From assembly GCA_018827375.1 (NCBI GenBank), contig JAHJYW010000005.1, positions 62,001 through 126,000 on the forward strand: DNA of 64,000 nt. The letters run 5' to 3'. The first letter of the stretch is position 1. Every line of letters starts with the position of its first letter. Of this stretch, positions 38,666 through 48,968 are shown piece by piece. The notes beneath the pieces are model-generated. The model saw only the letters and a list, made by a program, of their open reading frames with translations. It was not told where the DNA came from and made no database searches. Origin of the DNA: Alphaproteobacteria bacterium (lineage in GTDB: Bacteria; Pseudomonadota; Alphaproteobacteria; Caulobacterales; Hyphomonadaceae). The translations under genes and the position numbers were made by a program.

Positions 38666-38781
38666 GTTCCCTCTGAGTCTCAGTTCGATATCCGGAAAAC
38701 GCCGCGCATGGCGTATTTCTTGCTTTTTGTGCCCTGAAACACTCCGCGCGGCCTCGATTGGGCCCGTCAGGGACATCAGGC

Positions 38782-40152
38782 ATGAAACAGCACCCACAAA
38801 GACCGGCGCGTGTAGACCGGTCACTTCGCCCACATCACGCGGCCGAACGCACAGTCGTCGCGCTTATTGTGCTGGGCATGCTGACGCTCTTCATATTCGT
38901 ACGCCCGCAACAGCCAGCGAACATGACCGGCGCAGAAGCCGCACAGGCGATACTCGATTTTCGCGACAACATGCCTGATGCATCGACCGCCGAGCGTATC
39001 GGACAGGTCACGAGCGGCGCCGCCGCCGCTGACGTGCTTGAAGTGCTTGGCGCCAATGCAACAGATGCCGCCGCTGCCGTCGCCGCCCTTCGTCAGACGG
39101 GTTTGGTCGACCGCAAGCGCATGCGCCCGGGCACGGCTCTGACCGCCTATTTCGACGAAAGCAGGATGGAAGGCGAGGCGAGCCGCCTGATTGCCGTATC
39201 AATCAAGCCAAATGCCAAGAACACGTTGCTCGCAACGCGCCAGGCCGATGACAGCTTTTTCGTCAGCGTGCTTACTGCGCGCCTTGTCACTTCGCACAGG
39301 CGCGCAGCCGGTATGATCGACACCGATCTGCAAACCGCCCTCGTTGCCGCTGGTGGCACGCCCGCACATGCGGCGAGCTTTGCTGCGCTGTTTCCCGATG
39401 ATGCCAGCCTCGCAGAAGGAGGGCACAGGGGAGAGCGCTTTGATACCGTGTTCGAGGTCGCTGAAGACGAGCGGGGAAACTTCATCGAGAATGGCGAACT
39501 GGTGTTTGCCGCCTTCAATGGTGTCACCAGCCGCGGCAGCTGGTACCGCTACACACCGGGCGACACGGGCCGAACTGAGTTCTTCGATGCCAATGGCGTG
39601 GCCGCGCAGCCCTTCCTGACGCGTTTCCCGATTGGACGCGCGCCGATCAATTCAGGCTTTGGCCAACGGTATCATCCGCTGACCGGCCAGCTGCACCTTC
39701 ACACCGGCATCGACTTTCGCGCGCCTGCCGGCACGCCCATACAAGTCGCCGGTGACGGCACAATCGCGTTCATGGGCTTCAGCGAAGGTTATGGTCGTCA
39801 TATCCGGGTGCGCCACAAGCGTGGCTATGAAACGCTCTATGCGCACATGTCCAGCTTTGCCGGCCTGGCTAAAGGCGAAGCCGTGAACACAGGCGACGTC
39901 ATCGGCTATGTTGGCGATTCCGGTTCAGCAACAGGCGAGCACCTGCACTTCGAAATCCGGCGGGACGGGCGCTGGGTCAATCCGATGACGCTTGAATTAC
40001 CATCAGGCAGAAATCTCGCTTCAGACCCAGCCGAGCTCGCCGCATTCATGAAACAGAAGGCCGAAATCGACGCCCTCAGAGGAGCGACCATAGCGACTGA
40101 AGTCGCTACGGCTGTGACTGTACTGCCCGTCATGCAGCCGAACAGTCCGTAG
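38782..40152 (+). CDS. M23-family (LytM) murein endopeptidase, second paralogue
   Basis: A 456-residue paralogue of the preceding gene with the same layout: basic N-terminus, transmembrane helix (about 25-45), central domain, and LytM domain (about 295-410) with HTGIDF, YAHMS and HLHFEI, so all zinc ligands are intact. The two proteins share the order of blocks but have diverged widely in the central region. ATG 38782 (MKQHP) gives a normal start; the frame runs eight codons further up without a ribosome site. Confidence 0.88.
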   Translation: MKQHPQRPARVDRSLRPHHAAERTVVALIVLGMLTLFIFVRPQQPANMTGAEAAQAILDFRDNMPDASTAERIGQVTSGAAAADVLEVLGANATDAAAAVAALRQTGLVDRKRMRPGTALTAYFDESRMEGEASRLIAVSIKPNAKNTLLATRQADDSFFVSVLTARLVTSHRRAAGMIDTDLQTALVAAGGTPAHAASFAALFPDDASLAEGGHRGERFDTVFEVAEDERGNFIENGELVFAAFNGVTSRGSWYRYTPGDTGRTEFFDANGVAAQPFLTRFPIGRAPINSGFGQRYHPLTGQLHLHTGIDFRAPAGTPIQVAGDGTIAFMGFSEGYGRHIRVRHKRGYETLYAHMSSFAGLAKGEAVNTGDVIGYVGDSGSATGEHLHFEIRRDGRWVNPMTLELPSGRNLASDPAELAAFMKQKAEIDALRGATIATEVATAVTVLPVMQPNSP

Positions 40153-40193
40153 AAAAATGACCGCCGAATCTGCCAAGCAGAGACAGCGGTCAT
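40152..40193 (-). terminator. Intrinsic terminator of clpB
   Basis: ATGACCGC (40157-40164) pairs with GCGGTCAT (40186-40193), and an inner TCTGC/GCAGA stem lies in the loop. On the minus strand a TTTTT run follows directly, 17 bases after the clpB stop. It sits in the convergent gap with the M23 gene. Confidence 0.75.
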
Positions 40194-40209
40194 CATAGTA
40201 AGCAACCCA

Positions 40210-42825
40210 TCAGTTCAGGACGGCACGTCCCTTGGCGAAGTCATTCGGCACGCCATTGATCGAGAGCATATCGCCCTCAACGCCGACATGGATGGTCTCG
40301 CCATCGGCAATGCGCCCCTCAAGCAGCAGCCGCGCCAGCGGGTCCTGCATTTCTTTCTGGATGACACGCTTCAATGGCCTGGCCCCGTAGACAGGATCGT
40401 AGCCACGCGCGGCCAGCCAGTTGCGGGCATCAAGGCTGAGGTCGAGCTTCATCTTGCGCGCAGAAAGCAGCTTTTCGAGATGAACCATCTGAATGTCGAC
40501 GATGTGGTCGATCTCGCCGCGGCCGAGCCGTTTGAAGAAGACGATCTCATCGATACGGTTGATGAATTCCGGCCGGAAATGCATCCGGATGGCACCCATC
40601 ACGCTTTCGCGCACTTCCTCGGACAACTCGCCTTCAGCGCCGCTGGCCAGGGCATCCGAGCCAAGGTTCGACGTCATGATGATGATCGTGTTCTTGAAAT
40701 CCACGGTGCGGCCCTGACCATCGGTCAGGCGGCCGTCATCCAGCACTTGCAGCAGCGTGTTGAAGAGGTCCGGGTGGGCCTTCTCGACTTCATCAAACAG
40801 GATGACCTGATAAGGACGCCGGCGAACGGCTTCCGTCAGTGCGCCGCCCTCATCATAACCAACATAGCCCGGAGGCGCGCCGATAAGACGGGCCACCGAA
40901 TGTTTCTCGGAATACTCGGACATGTCCAGACGCAGGATCGCCGTGTCATCATCAAACATGAACTCGGCGAGCGCCTTGGTCAGCTCGGTCTTGCCGACGC
41001 CCGTTGGCCCGACAAAGAGGAACGACCCGATTGGTCGGTTAGGATCCTGCAGGCCGGCACGGGCGCGGCGCACGGCATTCGATACAGCTTCAAGGGCGGC
41101 GTCCTGGCCCACCACGCGGCGCCTTAGCGCATCCTCCATGTGAAGCAGCTTCTCGCGTTCGCCTTCCATCATCTTGTCGACGGGTATGCCCGTCCACTTG
41201 GAAACGACCCCCGCAATATGCTCAGGGCGGACGACTTCCGACACCAGGCCGTCTTCGTCATCCTCAGCGCCTTCGACATCCTTGATCTGTTTTTCAAGTG
41301 CAGGAATGGTCGAGAACTTCAGCTCCGAGGCACGCGTCAGGTCACCCGTACGCTGGGCTTCAGCCATGTCGGCATAGGCGCGGTCGAGCAGGTCCTTGGC
41401 GTTAGCTGTGCCCTTCAACTTGTTCTTCTCGGCCGACCAGGCGGACGTAAGCTCGTCAGACTTGGCCTGCAGATCAGCAATATCGCCTTCGATTGATTTC
41501 AGACGGTCAATCGACGCGGTATCCTTCTCTTTCTTCAGCGCTTCAGCTTCGATCTTCAGCTGCAAGAGGCGACGATCAATCTCGTCCAGCTCTTCCGGCT
41601 TCGAATCCACCTGCATGCGCAGGCGCGAAGCGGCTTCATCCATCAGGTCGATTGCCTTGTCCGGCAGGAAGCGGTCCGTGATGTAACGGTTGGACAGCGT
41701 CGCGGCCGCCACAATAGCGGCGTCCGAGACCCGCACGCCATGGTGTGCTTCGTAGCGTGCTTTCAGCCCACGGAGAATGGAGATCGTATCATCGACCGAT
41801 GGCTCGTCGACAAAGACCGCCATGAATCGCCGGGCAAGCGCCGGATCGCCTTCCACATACTTGCGATATTCATCCAGCGTGGTTGCACCGATACAATGAA
41901 GTTCGCCGCGGGCGAGCGCCGGCTTCAACAGGTTCGAAGCATCCATTGCACCATCGGATTTGCCTGCGCCGACAAGCGTATGCATCTCGTCAATGAACAG
42001 GATCACGCCGCCAGCCGCTTGTTGAACTTCGTTCAGCACGGCTTTCAGCCGCTCTTCAAATTCACCGCGGAATTTGGCGCCGGCAATCAGCGCGCCCATG
42101 TCGAGCGCAAGCAACCGCTTGCCCTTCAGGCTTTCGGGCACATCTCCATTGATGATGCGCAGCGCGAGGCCTTCGGCAATCGCCGTCTTGCCTACGCCAG
42201 GCTCGCCGATAAGAACCGGGTTATTCTTTGATCGACGTGAGAGGACCTGCATTGTACGGCGTATTTCCTCGTCACGCCCGATCACCGGATCGAGCTTGCC
42301 GTCGCGCGCATCCTTGGTCAGGTCGCGCGCATATTTCTTGAGCGCCTCATAGCCTTCTTCGGCATTGGCACTGTCGGCCGTGCGACCCTGTCGAAGTTGC
42401 GAAATGGCCGCCTCCATGGATTGTGTCGTGACACCAGAGCTTCGCAGCGCATCAGCGGCGGGATCACTCGGCAAACCTGCGATGGCCAGCAAAAGACGTT
42501 CGGTCGTCACAAAGGAATCGCCAGCCTTTTTTGCGCTGGCTTCCGCATCCTGAAACAGTTTCGCCGATGCCTGCTCAAGCCGGAGCCCGTTATTGGCGCC
42601 AGTCACTTTAGGCAGTTTGCTCAATGCCGCATCAACGCCCTGAACAACAAGCTCTGGGCGACCACCCGCCGCACGGATCAGGTTCACGACCAACTGGTCC
42701 CGGTCCTCAAGCATGGCTTTGAGTATGTGAGCTGGGGTCAGCGTCTGGTGCCCGGTCGCCAGGGCTGCAGTCTGGGCGCCCTGAACAATCGCACGGGCGC
42801 GTTCGGTATACTGGTCAATATTCAT
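40210..42825 (-). CDS. clpB: ATP-dependent disaggregase ClpB
   Basis: An 871-residue Hsp100 chaperone that, with DnaK, pulls proteins out of aggregates. N-terminal Clp repeat domain (1-145), first AAA+ module with Walker [14 protein letters not shown] (~205-217), the ClpB-specific middle coiled coil (about 405-535), and a second AAA+ module with [13 protein letters not shown] (~607-619) and the C-terminal domain. Length is normal. GGAAGGGGA precedes the ATG. I found no clear heat-shock sigma-32 promoter by eye. Confidence 0.98.
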   Translation of the reverse strand: MNIDQYTERARAIVQGAQTAALATGHQTLTPAHILKAMLEDRDQLVVNLIRAAGGRPELVVQGVDAALSKLPKVTGANNGLRLEQASAKLFQDAEASAKKAGDSFVTTERLLLAIAGLPSDPAADALRSSGVTTQSMEAAISQLRQGRTADSANAEEGYEALKKYARDLTKDARDGKLDPVIGRDEEIRRTMQVLSRRSKNNPVLIGEPGVGKTAIAEGLALRIINGDVPESLKGKRLLALDMGALIAGAKFRGEFEERLKAVLNEVQQAAGGVILFIDEMHTLVGAGKSDGAMDASNLLKPALARGELHCIGATTLDEYRKYVEGDPALARRFMAVFVDEPSVDDTISILRGLKARYEAHHGVRVSDAAIVAAATLSNRYITDRFLPDKAIDLMDEAASRLRMQVDSKPEELDEIDRRLLQLKIEAEALKKEKDTASIDRLKSIEGDIADLQAKSDELTSAWSAEKNKLKGTANAKDLLDRAYADMAEAQRTGDLTRASELKFSTIPALEKQIKDVEGAEDDEDGLVSEVVRPEHIAGVVSKWTGIPVDKMMEGEREKLLHMEDALRRRVVGQDAALEAVSNAVRRARAGLQDPNRPIGSFLFVGPTGVGKTELTKALAEFMFDDDTAILRLDMSEYSEKHSVARLIGAPPGYVGYDEGGALTEAVRRRPYQVILFDEVEKAHPDLFNTLLQVLDDGRLTDGQGRTVDFKNTIIIMTSNLGSDALASGAEGELSEEVRESVMGAIRMHFRPEFINRIDEIVFFKRLGRGEIDHIVDIQMVHLEKLLSARKMKLDLSLDARNWLAARGYDPVYGARPLKRVIQKEMQDPLARLLLEGRIADGETIHVGVEGDMLSINGVPNDFAKGRAVLN

Positions 42826-42947
42826 TTTTATCCCCTTCCAAAGGCAGATTCGTTTTGGTCGCGGCCCCGCTCAGCGGCGGCCTGCTGTGTTGAATCGAAT
42901 TTGGGGAGTGATGCCGGGCCATACAAGACGCGCGACATGCGACACGA

Positions 42948-43523
42948 TCAATCGCGTCTCAGGATATATTCCAGGTCAATTTGTTCGCCGACAGGGAAGT
43001 CGTATTCCCCAACCTTGTAAAACCCATAGCGTGCATAGAATCGCTGAGCGCCCTCATTGCCAGACCAGACGCCGAGGAAAAGAGGCGGCCGTCCGGAGGT
43101 ATCCACCCATTCCAGAACCTGTGACATCAGCGCGCTGCCTATACCGGCGGATAGCGTCCCCGGACGCACGTAAAGCCGATGCAATTGCAGGGAGTCTTCC
43201 GGAAGGGGAGTCACGGGTAGTTCGCAGGCACCGGCCTGGGCATAGCCAACCAGACGACCATCAGGCGCCTCGGCCACCCAGATCGGGCGATCAGGCTGAC
43301 CAATCTGACGCTTCCAGATTTCCAGGGCGTAATTATCGGCAAGAAAGGCGTTCAGGTCGGCCGGGCGGTAAAGCGCGCCGAAAGCTGCCACAAAGGAAGA
43401 TATTCCGAGATCCCTGAGGACCTCGGCGTCTCCGGTTGTCGCGAGACGTATCAATGCCTCAGATCCATAAAGGGCAATCCTGCCCGTCTCAGTCCGCGGC
43501 TGTTTCGGCCGAATCGTCTGCAT
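42948..43523 (-). CDS. GNAT-family N-acetyltransferase
   Basis: About 191 residues. The GNAT fold spans ~20-175, with the acetyl-CoA loop in LYVRPGTLSAGIGSALM and the FYARYGFYKVGEYDF strand near the end. The acceptor is unknown. The start is uncertain: the ATGs at 43523, 43535, 43541 and 43568 all lie inside the end of the DUF4167 gene, which stops at 43489, so the two overlap by at least 35 bases. I chose the nearest ATG. It lies between DUF4167 and clpB on the same strand. Confidence 0.85.
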   Translation of the reverse strand: MQTIRPKQPRTETGRIALYGSEALIRLATTGDAEVLRDLGISSFVAAFGALYRPADLNAFLADNYALEIWKRQIGQPDRPIWVAEAPDGRLVGYAQAGACELPVTPLPEDSLQLHRLYVRPGTLSAGIGSALMSQVLEWVDTSGRPPLFLGVWSGNEGAQRFYARYGFYKVGEYDFPVGEQIDLEYILRRD

Positions 43524-44229
43524 GCGCCGTCTCATCGGCATCCGATGATGCCGCTTTGCGGCGGCCACGCGACAGTGTCTTCATCACGCCATCCGTCACG
43601 GCTTCCGCCTCATCCGACGCTTCTTTTGCGCGATAAGGCTTCCGGCGAGATTTCGGGCGATCGCCGTCAGCTTTTGGCTTCGAGCGGCTTTCTTTCGGCG
43701 CCTCTGATTTGGGCGCCTCCGAATCGCTGGAATCCGAATCCTTGCTGGCGTCGATAACTTTCAGCGAATCAGGTTTGTCGTCATCGGTGTCGCGGTCATT
43801 GTCGCGATCATCGCGGTTCTCGTCCTGACGCGAACGCGATGTCACCTGAACGGTGGCTTCCTCGTTGCTGTCATCGGAGCCGGAATCATCGTCTGACGAA
43901 TCATTGCGGTTATCACGGTCATCCCGGCGATTATCGCGATCATCACGGCCGTTGCGCTGTTGTGGCTGCTGACGGTCCTTGGCTTCCATCTGTTTGGCAA
44001 CGATGCGCTGATAATGCTCGGCAAACTGGAAATAGGCTTCAGACAACACGCGGTCACCGCTGGTATGCGCATCCCGCGCATATTGCTGGTACTTTTCAAG
44101 TACCTGCTGGGCAGAGCCACGGATCTTCACGTCCGGGCCAACACTCTCATAGTGCCGGTTCGGATTGTTGTGATTATTGTTATTGTTATTGCCGCCTGAG
44201 CGACGATTGCGCCCGCGTGAGCGTTTCAT
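43489..44229 (-). CDS. DUF4167 domain protein
   Basis: A 246-residue protein of a family typical of alphaproteobacteria. Residues 1-30 are basic and then Asn-rich (a run of Asn encoded around 44165-44195). The conserved DUF4167 region is residues ~28-95 (DVKIRGSAQQVLEKY, ARDAHTSGDRVLSEAYFQFAEHY in part). The remaining 150 residues are low-complexity Asp/Arg/Ser/Lys and likely disordered. RNA binding is a common guess for such a composition but is not shown. It lies in the prfA-prmC-clpB neighbourhood, as usual. Confidence 0.9.
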   Translation of the reverse strand: MKRSRGRNRRSGGNNNNNNHNNPNRHYESVGPDVKIRGSAQQVLEKYQQYARDAHTSGDRVLSEAYFQFAEHYQRIVAKQMEAKDRQQPQQRNGRDDRDNRRDDRDNRNDSSDDDSGSDDSNEEATVQVTSRSRQDENRDDRDNDRDTDDDKPDSLKVIDASKDSDSSDSEAPKSEAPKESRSKPKADGDRPKSRRKPYRAKEASDEAEAVTDGVMKTLSRGRRKAASSDADETAHADDSAETAAD

Positions 44230-44431
44230 GAATGTCTATCCCGTTTCATGCGCCTGCTTTTTGTCCTGCAGGCAGTTCCCAGCGCAATTGCCGAAGGAAG
44301 TGCTGTGGCCGAGCCCCGTTTTGCGAGAGTCTGGCGAGGGTGGAGCAGACTTGCCATACGCGGCTTCCAGCACCTCACGCACAGCTTCTAGCCTGTATTA
44401 TTCACGCCGCCAAGCAAAAATATGCGTAATA

Positions 44432-45262
44432 TCAGACCGGCTGCCTGGCCCATACCACACGATCATTGCCGCCCAGATCCCTGGCACTGCCGATACCGGT
44501 CAATCCGGCCGCGGACAGGATCGCACGCACGTCCTGCTGCTGATCATAACCGATCTCGAAAACCACCGGCGTTCCCGGCTTGAGGCGCGCCCGGGACAGC
44601 ATGGCCAGCTCCCGATAGGCATCCAGACCGTCGATTCCGCCATCAAGGGCCGCTTCGGGGTCGTGAAGGCGCACTTCGGGATCGAGAGAGGCCATAACCT
44701 CTGTTCGGATATAAGGCGGATTGGAGATAAGCAGGTCGACTGATCCCCAGCCGGACCATTCGGCCCATGGCTGCTCGGCGATTCGCGCCCGGCGCTGCAG
44801 TCCATGGCGCGCAATGTTCTCTGTCGCCAGCGAGGCGGCCGCCGCATCCGCCTCGACCCCGGTTCCTGAAACATCCGTCCGCGTTGTGAGCAGCGCGATC
44901 AGGAGGCAACCCGAGCCGGTACCAAGGTCGGCGATCTCCAGCCCGTTCCGCTCGGGCAACAGGCTCAGTGCTGCTTCGACCACGGCTTCACTATCGGCGC
45001 GCGGCACCAGCGCGCGCGCATCGGAAATGAAATCCAGGCCAAAGAAAGAGGTCGTGCCGGCAATATGCTGGAAGGGCACACGGCTTTCGCGCTGACTGAC
45101 CATGTGGTCGAAAGATTCACGCAAGTCGTCCGGCGCAACCAGATGCCCCCGGAGGATCAATTGAGATGTCGTCAGGCCGGATGCCAGCGACATCAGCAGG
45201 CGGGCTTCCCGCTGCGGTGCGTCGATACCGGCCTGCCGGAAGCGCCCGGCGGCCCCGGCCAT
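44432..45262 (-). CDS. prmC: Release factor glutamine methyltransferase PrmC
   Basis: A 276-residue enzyme that methylates the Gln of the GGQ motif in release factors. N-terminal helical domain (1-80), then a SAM-binding domain with LEIADLGTGSGCLLIALL (~108-125) and the catalytic NPPY (~182-185). It is immediately downstream of prfA, which encodes its substrate; the gap is 23 bases. The ATG at 45262 lies a few residues inside what is usually the first helix, but no better start exists between it and the prfA stop. Confidence 0.94.
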   Translation of the reverse strand: MAGAAGRFRQAGIDAPQREARLLMSLASGLTTSQLILRGHLVAPDDLRESFDHMVSQRESRVPFQHIAGTTSFFGLDFISDARALVPRADSEAVVEAALSLLPERNGLEIADLGTGSGCLLIALLTTRTDVSGTGVEADAAAASLATENIARHGLQRRARIAEQPWAEWSGWGSVDLLISNPPYIRTEVMASLDPEVRLHDPEAALDGGIDGLDAYRELAMLSRARLKPGTPVVFEIGYDQQQDVRAILSAAGLTGIGSARDLGGNDRVVWARQPV

Positions 45263-45285
45263 CAGGTCCGTATAGGTCGGACGGC

Positions 45286-46362
45286 TCAGTTCTCGTTCTC
45301 CATGGCCGCCAGTTTGCGCGCCTGATCTTCGGTAATGAGTGCCTCGACGACATCATTGAGCTTGTCGCCCGTAATGATCCGGTCGAGCGAATAGAGTGTC
45401 AGGCCGATCCGGTGATCCGTCATGCGGTTCTCGGGGAAGTTGTAAGTCCGCACTTTCTGGCTGCGATCGCCTGAACCGATCTGGCTTGCGCGGGCTTCGG
45501 CGCGCTCTGCATCCTTGGCCGAGCGCTCGCGTTCATAAAGACGGATCTTGAGCTGCTCCATCGCCTTTTCGCGGTTCACGTGCTGTGATTTTTCCGAGCT
45601 GGTCGCAACCAGGCCCGTGGGCAAGTGCGTGATGCGCACGGCCGAGTCGGTCGTGTTCACGTGCTGGCCGCCAGCGCCAGACGACCGCATCGTATCGATA
45701 CGTATGTCTTCCGGACGAATATCGATCTCGACATTCTCAGGTGCAGGCAGCACGGCAACGGTTGCCGCAGACGTATGAATGCGCCCTTGTGTTTCAGTCG
45801 CCGGCACGCGTTGCACACGGTGCACGCCGCTTTCCCACTTCATATGGCCGAAGACACCGTCACCAGACACGTTGGCGATCAATTCCTTATAACCGCCGGC
45901 ATCGCCCTCGGACGCATCGACGATGTCGACCTTCCAGCCCATGATCTGGAAATAGCGCGAATACATGCGGAAAAGGTCACCCGCAAAGAGAGCCGCCTCA
46001 TCGCCGCCGGTGCCGGCGCGCAATTCGATGACAATATCCGCTTTATCGTCGACATCCTTTGGCAGGAGCAGAACCTGAACTTCCTGCTCGAGCGCTGGCA
46101 AACTGTCCTTGAGTTCTTCGACTTCGTCGCGTGCAAGCTCCGCCATGTCCGGATCGCCGCTGGCAACGAGCGCTTCGGCTTCTTTCAGCTCCTTGCGCGC
46201 CGCCATCAGCTCGCGGGCCTTGTCGACAACCGGCTTCAGGTCCGAATGTTCTTTGGACAGGGCGATTATTTCAGCGGTTTCGGTGGTTGCGCCCATGCGG
46301 GCCTCGACCTGTTCAAACCGGTCGATCACCTGTTGCAGTCTGGAAGGGGAAATAGTGGCCAT
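45286..46362 (-). CDS. prfA: Peptide chain release factor 1
   Basis: A 358-residue class I release factor recognising UAA and UAG. The GGQ motif (GAGGQHVN) that triggers peptide release is near residue 231-233. The PxT-type stop-codon-reading region is in the second quarter, and the acidic N-terminal coiled coil spans 1-100. Length matches RF1. It is in an operon with prmC. The upstream MAPEG gene lies 61 bases away. Confidence 0.97.
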   Translation of the reverse strand: MATISPSRLQQVIDRFEQVEARMGATTETAEIIALSKEHSDLKPVVDKARELMAARKELKEAEALVASGDPDMAELARDEVEELKDSLPALEQEVQVLLLPKDVDDKADIVIELRAGTGGDEAALFAGDLFRMYSRYFQIMGWKVDIVDASEGDAGGYKELIANVSGDGVFGHMKWESGVHRVQRVPATETQGRIHTSAATVAVLPAPENVEIDIRPEDIRIDTMRSSGAGGQHVNTTDSAVRITHLPTGLVATSSEKSQHVNREKAMEQLKIRLYERERSAKDAERAEARASQIGSGDRSQKVRTYNFPENRMTDHRIGLTLYSLDRIITGDKLNDVVEALITEDQARKLAAMENEN

Positions 46363-46384
46363 GGCCGCCCTTTAGAGCGGTTTT

Positions 46385-46405
46385 GAGGGCGCGTGAAGCG
46401 CCCTC
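46385..46405. repeat. Perfect 8-bp stem-loop between MAPEG gene and prfA
   Basis: GAGGGCGC pairs with GCGCCCTC around a 5-base loop, 19 bases past the MAPEG stop on the minus strand. TTTT precedes it on the plus strand rather than following it on the transcribed strand, so it is a poor terminator for the genes here. It may stabilise the mRNA 3' end. Confidence 0.45.
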
Positions 46406-46423
46406 GCTGCCACATCTGCCTGC

Positions 46424-46852
46424 TTAGAGCAGAATTCGTACAACCTCGTGCCCGGCAATGATGAACAATGTGATCGACCCCAGCGCGAAGACCATGAAGC
46501 GCAGCGCCACCTTTGGCGACAGGATCTGGACGAAGGAATGGACAATCCGAAGCCCGACATAGATCCACGCCATCAGCTCCATGAAATTGCCCTGCCCACC
46601 GGTCAGGGCGGCAAAGAACATCAGGGCATAGAAGATGGTTGGCTGCTCGTGCAGGTGATTGTAATTGTCGGCCACGGACCGGACACTGGCCGGCATACGA
46701 TCGCCATACGTGCCCGGGTGACGGGCATCATCCGGGTTGATCTGCGCCTTTTGCATCGCCGGAATGCGCGTGGCATACATCCAGATCCAAATGACCAGTG
46801 TCCAGCAGATGAGCGCCAATACAGGCAATAGAAGTTCAACAATTACAGACAT
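46424..46852 (-). CDS. MAPEG-family membrane protein
   Basis: A 142-residue membrane protein with four helices (about 4-26, 70-90, 94-112, 116-138), the MAPEG layout. The NYNHLHEQPTIFYALMF segment (~63-79) is the family's conserved loop into helix 2. Eukaryotic relatives act on glutathione and eicosanoids; bacterial roles are mostly unknown. GAGGGAGC precedes the ATG. It lies 40 bases from the esterase gene on the same strand. Confidence 0.85.
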   Translation of the reverse strand: MSVIVELLLPVLALICWTLVIWIWMYATRIPAMQKAQINPDDARHPGTYGDRMPASVRSVADNYNHLHEQPTIFYALMFFAALTGGQGNFMELMAWIYVGLRIVHSFVQILSPKVALRFMVFALGSITLFIIAGHEVVRILL

Positions 46853-46892
46853 TTACAGCTCCCTCAGCTTTGATTTTATGGGAGACTAGGGG

Positions 46893-48173
46893 TCAATTTG
46901 CCATTTGAACAGGAGATTCAATGGCCCCGGCCCCACCAAGATGCGCCGCCAGGAAGGCCGTAAAGGCATCAATGTCCTTGGGCACGATGCTGTGGCCGCC
47001 CGAGCGCAGCCAATAGGCAAGATCCGCAGCGGGGTCGAACGACTGCATGCCATCGCCTGTCAGCCCAGTCGCCGCCTCAGCCTTGTAGACGGCTGAAGCA
47101 GCCTCTGCCGCGCGATAGGTGGAATTCGGATCAGACCAGACATCCCGCCTGCCATTACCCAGCAGGACCGGCGTTGGGGCCAGAAGCGCCAGAAGCTCGT
47201 GCTGGTCGACCGGCAGACTAGACAGGTCCGCCAGATACGACTGCACATTCGGCGAAAGCCAATGCGGATAGGATTCCGCCATGCGAACGAGCCCCTCGCC
47301 TGTTTCAGAGCGCGAAAGGGCCGCTCCCGCAAAACCAGACTGATGCGCAATCACGGCGGCGACACGACGATCCCAGACGCCAGCAATCAGCGCGGATTTG
47401 CCATGACGTGAGTGACCCATCACCGCCATCCGGCTCTTATCGATGCGCGGATCGGCTTCGAGCACGTCCAGGGCCGCTGTAAAGCCGTAGGCCCAGGCCA
47501 TAAGGGCGCTCGTCGGATTGGTGGCGCCGCCCAGATTGGCCATTACGGCCTGCGCGTCACCATTCCTGTCCGGCACGAGCTCACTGGCGTAGAAACTCGC
47601 ATAGGCCAGTCCCGCATCGAAATAGCGCGCGACGGGCGCCACGGCGATGTAGCGACCAAATATCTGGGTCGCGAGCGTTCCCATGGCGCCGTCCATTTCC
47701 GAACCGGTACAGGCTGTCATGTCAGTGGCGGTCACCGGCTCGCCTGGAAAGACGGAACAGTTGGACGAAAATGTCTGTCCGACGACAACCGGCGCGGGAC
47801 GGTCCGCCTTGGGAAAGGCGACGACAAGGTGGAAGAGGCGCGCGCCTTCGCCTGAACCGACCGTCACCTCGGCTTCCTCAAGCGTACCCCGGCCATCCAG
47901 ATAGTCGGGCTCAACAACGCGCCACGCACTGAACGCTACGGGCATCGCGGTGGGCCATGGACCATAGAGCGTGTCCTCGAACGCCTGCTTTAGCGCATCG
48001 CGTTTCGCTGCGTTTCCAGTAATCGCGGGCACATCGAGCGACGGTTGGGGTTGAGGCTTGTTGCCTGTCTCGAGGCTCGCATAGTTCATGCCGAGCATGG
48101 TGCAGTTGGACATCACCAGTACGGTCAGGCCCAACACAATAAGGAGCGGCATCCGCTTCAGGAACCATATCAT
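46893..48173 (-). CDS. CE15-like (glucuronoyl esterase-type) lipoprotein hydrolase
   Basis: A 426-residue alpha/beta hydrolase with an N-terminal hydrophobic segment and a possible lipobox at Cys24 (VMSNC). The nucleophile elbow GHSRHGKSAL (~255-264) has the GxSRxGK form of CE15 glucuronoyl esterases, and HQSGFAGAALSR (~282-293) matches the strand that follows in that family. The catalytic His is likely in GGHSIVP near the end. CE15 enzymes cut ester links between glucuronate and lignin; the true substrate of distant marine members is unknown. AAAGAGG lies nine bases upstream of the ATG. It is divergent from the DUF1214 gene. Confidence 0.75.
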   Translation of the reverse strand: MIWFLKRMPLLIVLGLTVLVMSNCTMLGMNYASLETGNKPQPQPSLDVPAITGNAAKRDALKQAFEDTLYGPWPTAMPVAFSAWRVVEPDYLDGRGTLEEAEVTVGSGEGARLFHLVVAFPKADRPAPVVVGQTFSSNCSVFPGEPVTATDMTACTGSEMDGAMGTLATQIFGRYIAVAPVARYFDAGLAYASFYASELVPDRNGDAQAVMANLGGATNPTSALMAWAYGFTAALDVLEADPRIDKSRMAVMGHSRHGKSALIAGVWDRRVAAVIAHQSGFAGAALSRSETGEGLVRMAESYPHWLSPNVQSYLADLSSLPVDQHELLALLAPTPVLLGNGRRDVWSDPNSTYRAAEAASAVYKAEAATGLTGDGMQSFDPAADLAYWLRSGGHSIVPKDIDAFTAFLAAHLGGAGAIESPVQMAN

Positions 48174-48331
48174 GCGGGTAAACCTCTTTCGTTGATGTCA
48201 GGTTGAGCAAAGTCATACCGCCATTTGTCGATTTGGGCAGGCCCTTCACGAAAACGTGGCTGTCGCATGATCTCTCCGGCATGCCTCCCAGACAAAGCCT
48301 CTATGCGAAGGGGTGGTGACGCATTTCCCGC

Positions 48332-48359
48332 TTGCAGGGTCACCCTCGGTCTGTACCAT
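48332..48359 (+). promoter_or_regulatory. Probable promoter of DUF1214-DUF1254 pair, leaderless
   Basis: TTGCAG (48332-48337) and TACCAT (48354-48359) are 16 bases apart. The ATG at 48366 is six bases past the -10 box and has no Shine-Dalgarno sequence, so a leaderless message is likely. Both boxes are only moderate matches. Confidence 0.35.
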
Positions 48360-48365
48360 GATCTT

Positions 48366-48968
48366 ATGAAATGGATTGCCCTGATTGTTGGTTGTATTTT
48401 CGGCGTCGCAGCCGGCACGGCATCAGCACTTGCCGCAGCAGGCATACTCGGCCCCGGCGTGCGCCTGGGCGGCGTCGTCAATGCTGACGGCTGGCAGAGT
48501 GACTGGACCGTCGGGTCTCCCAGCGCCAATCCTTGGACACGGGCTTACATTGCCCGCCGCGGGCTCCTCGCCCTTACCAAGGAAGAAGCCGTGTACTTCA
48601 CACGGGCAAAAGACGACTCGGGCCGACAGCTCACCGAAAACTGCACATACCGGGTCAGTGGCAAGGCGATGCCAGCACTTTGGTGGTCAGTCACGCTCTA
48701 TGACGCGACGAACTATCTGCCGAAGAACACTGATCAGGCGCTCTCTTATGATTTGACCAAAGCCACTGAAGCCGGTCAGGCCGAAAATTGGTCTTTCATC
48801 ACGTCGGCTGAACCGCCATCTGAAGGCAATTGGATATCCAGCCGGTCCGCTGGCAATTTTGATCTGACCTTGCGTCTCTACAAACCCGATGCCGCGCTGA
48901 TAGATAATCCAGAATCCGTGTTGCCGCCGCCATCCATCGAACGCCTTTCGTGCCGGAGCCAATCGTGA
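48366..48968 (+). CDS. DUF1214 domain protein
   Basis: A 200-residue exported or anchored protein (hydrophobic N-terminus, about 3-22) carrying a single DUF1214 domain: YRVSGKAMPALWWSVTLYD (~100-118), WSFITSAEPPSEGNWISS in part, and FDLTLRLYKPD (~164-174). The same domain is the C-terminal half of the protein at 5933-7399. Its stop overlaps the ATG of the DUF1254 gene by one base, so the two halves are made together. Function unknown. Confidence 0.83.
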   Translation: MKWIALIVGCIFGVAAGTASALAAAGILGPGVRLGGVVNADGWQSDWTVGSPSANPWTRAYIARRGLLALTKEEAVYFTRAKDDSGRQLTENCTYRVSGKAMPALWWSVTLYDATNYLPKNTDQALSYDLTKATEAGQAENWSFITSAEPPSEGNWISSRSAGNFDLTLRLYKPDAALIDNPESVLPPPSIERLSCRSQS

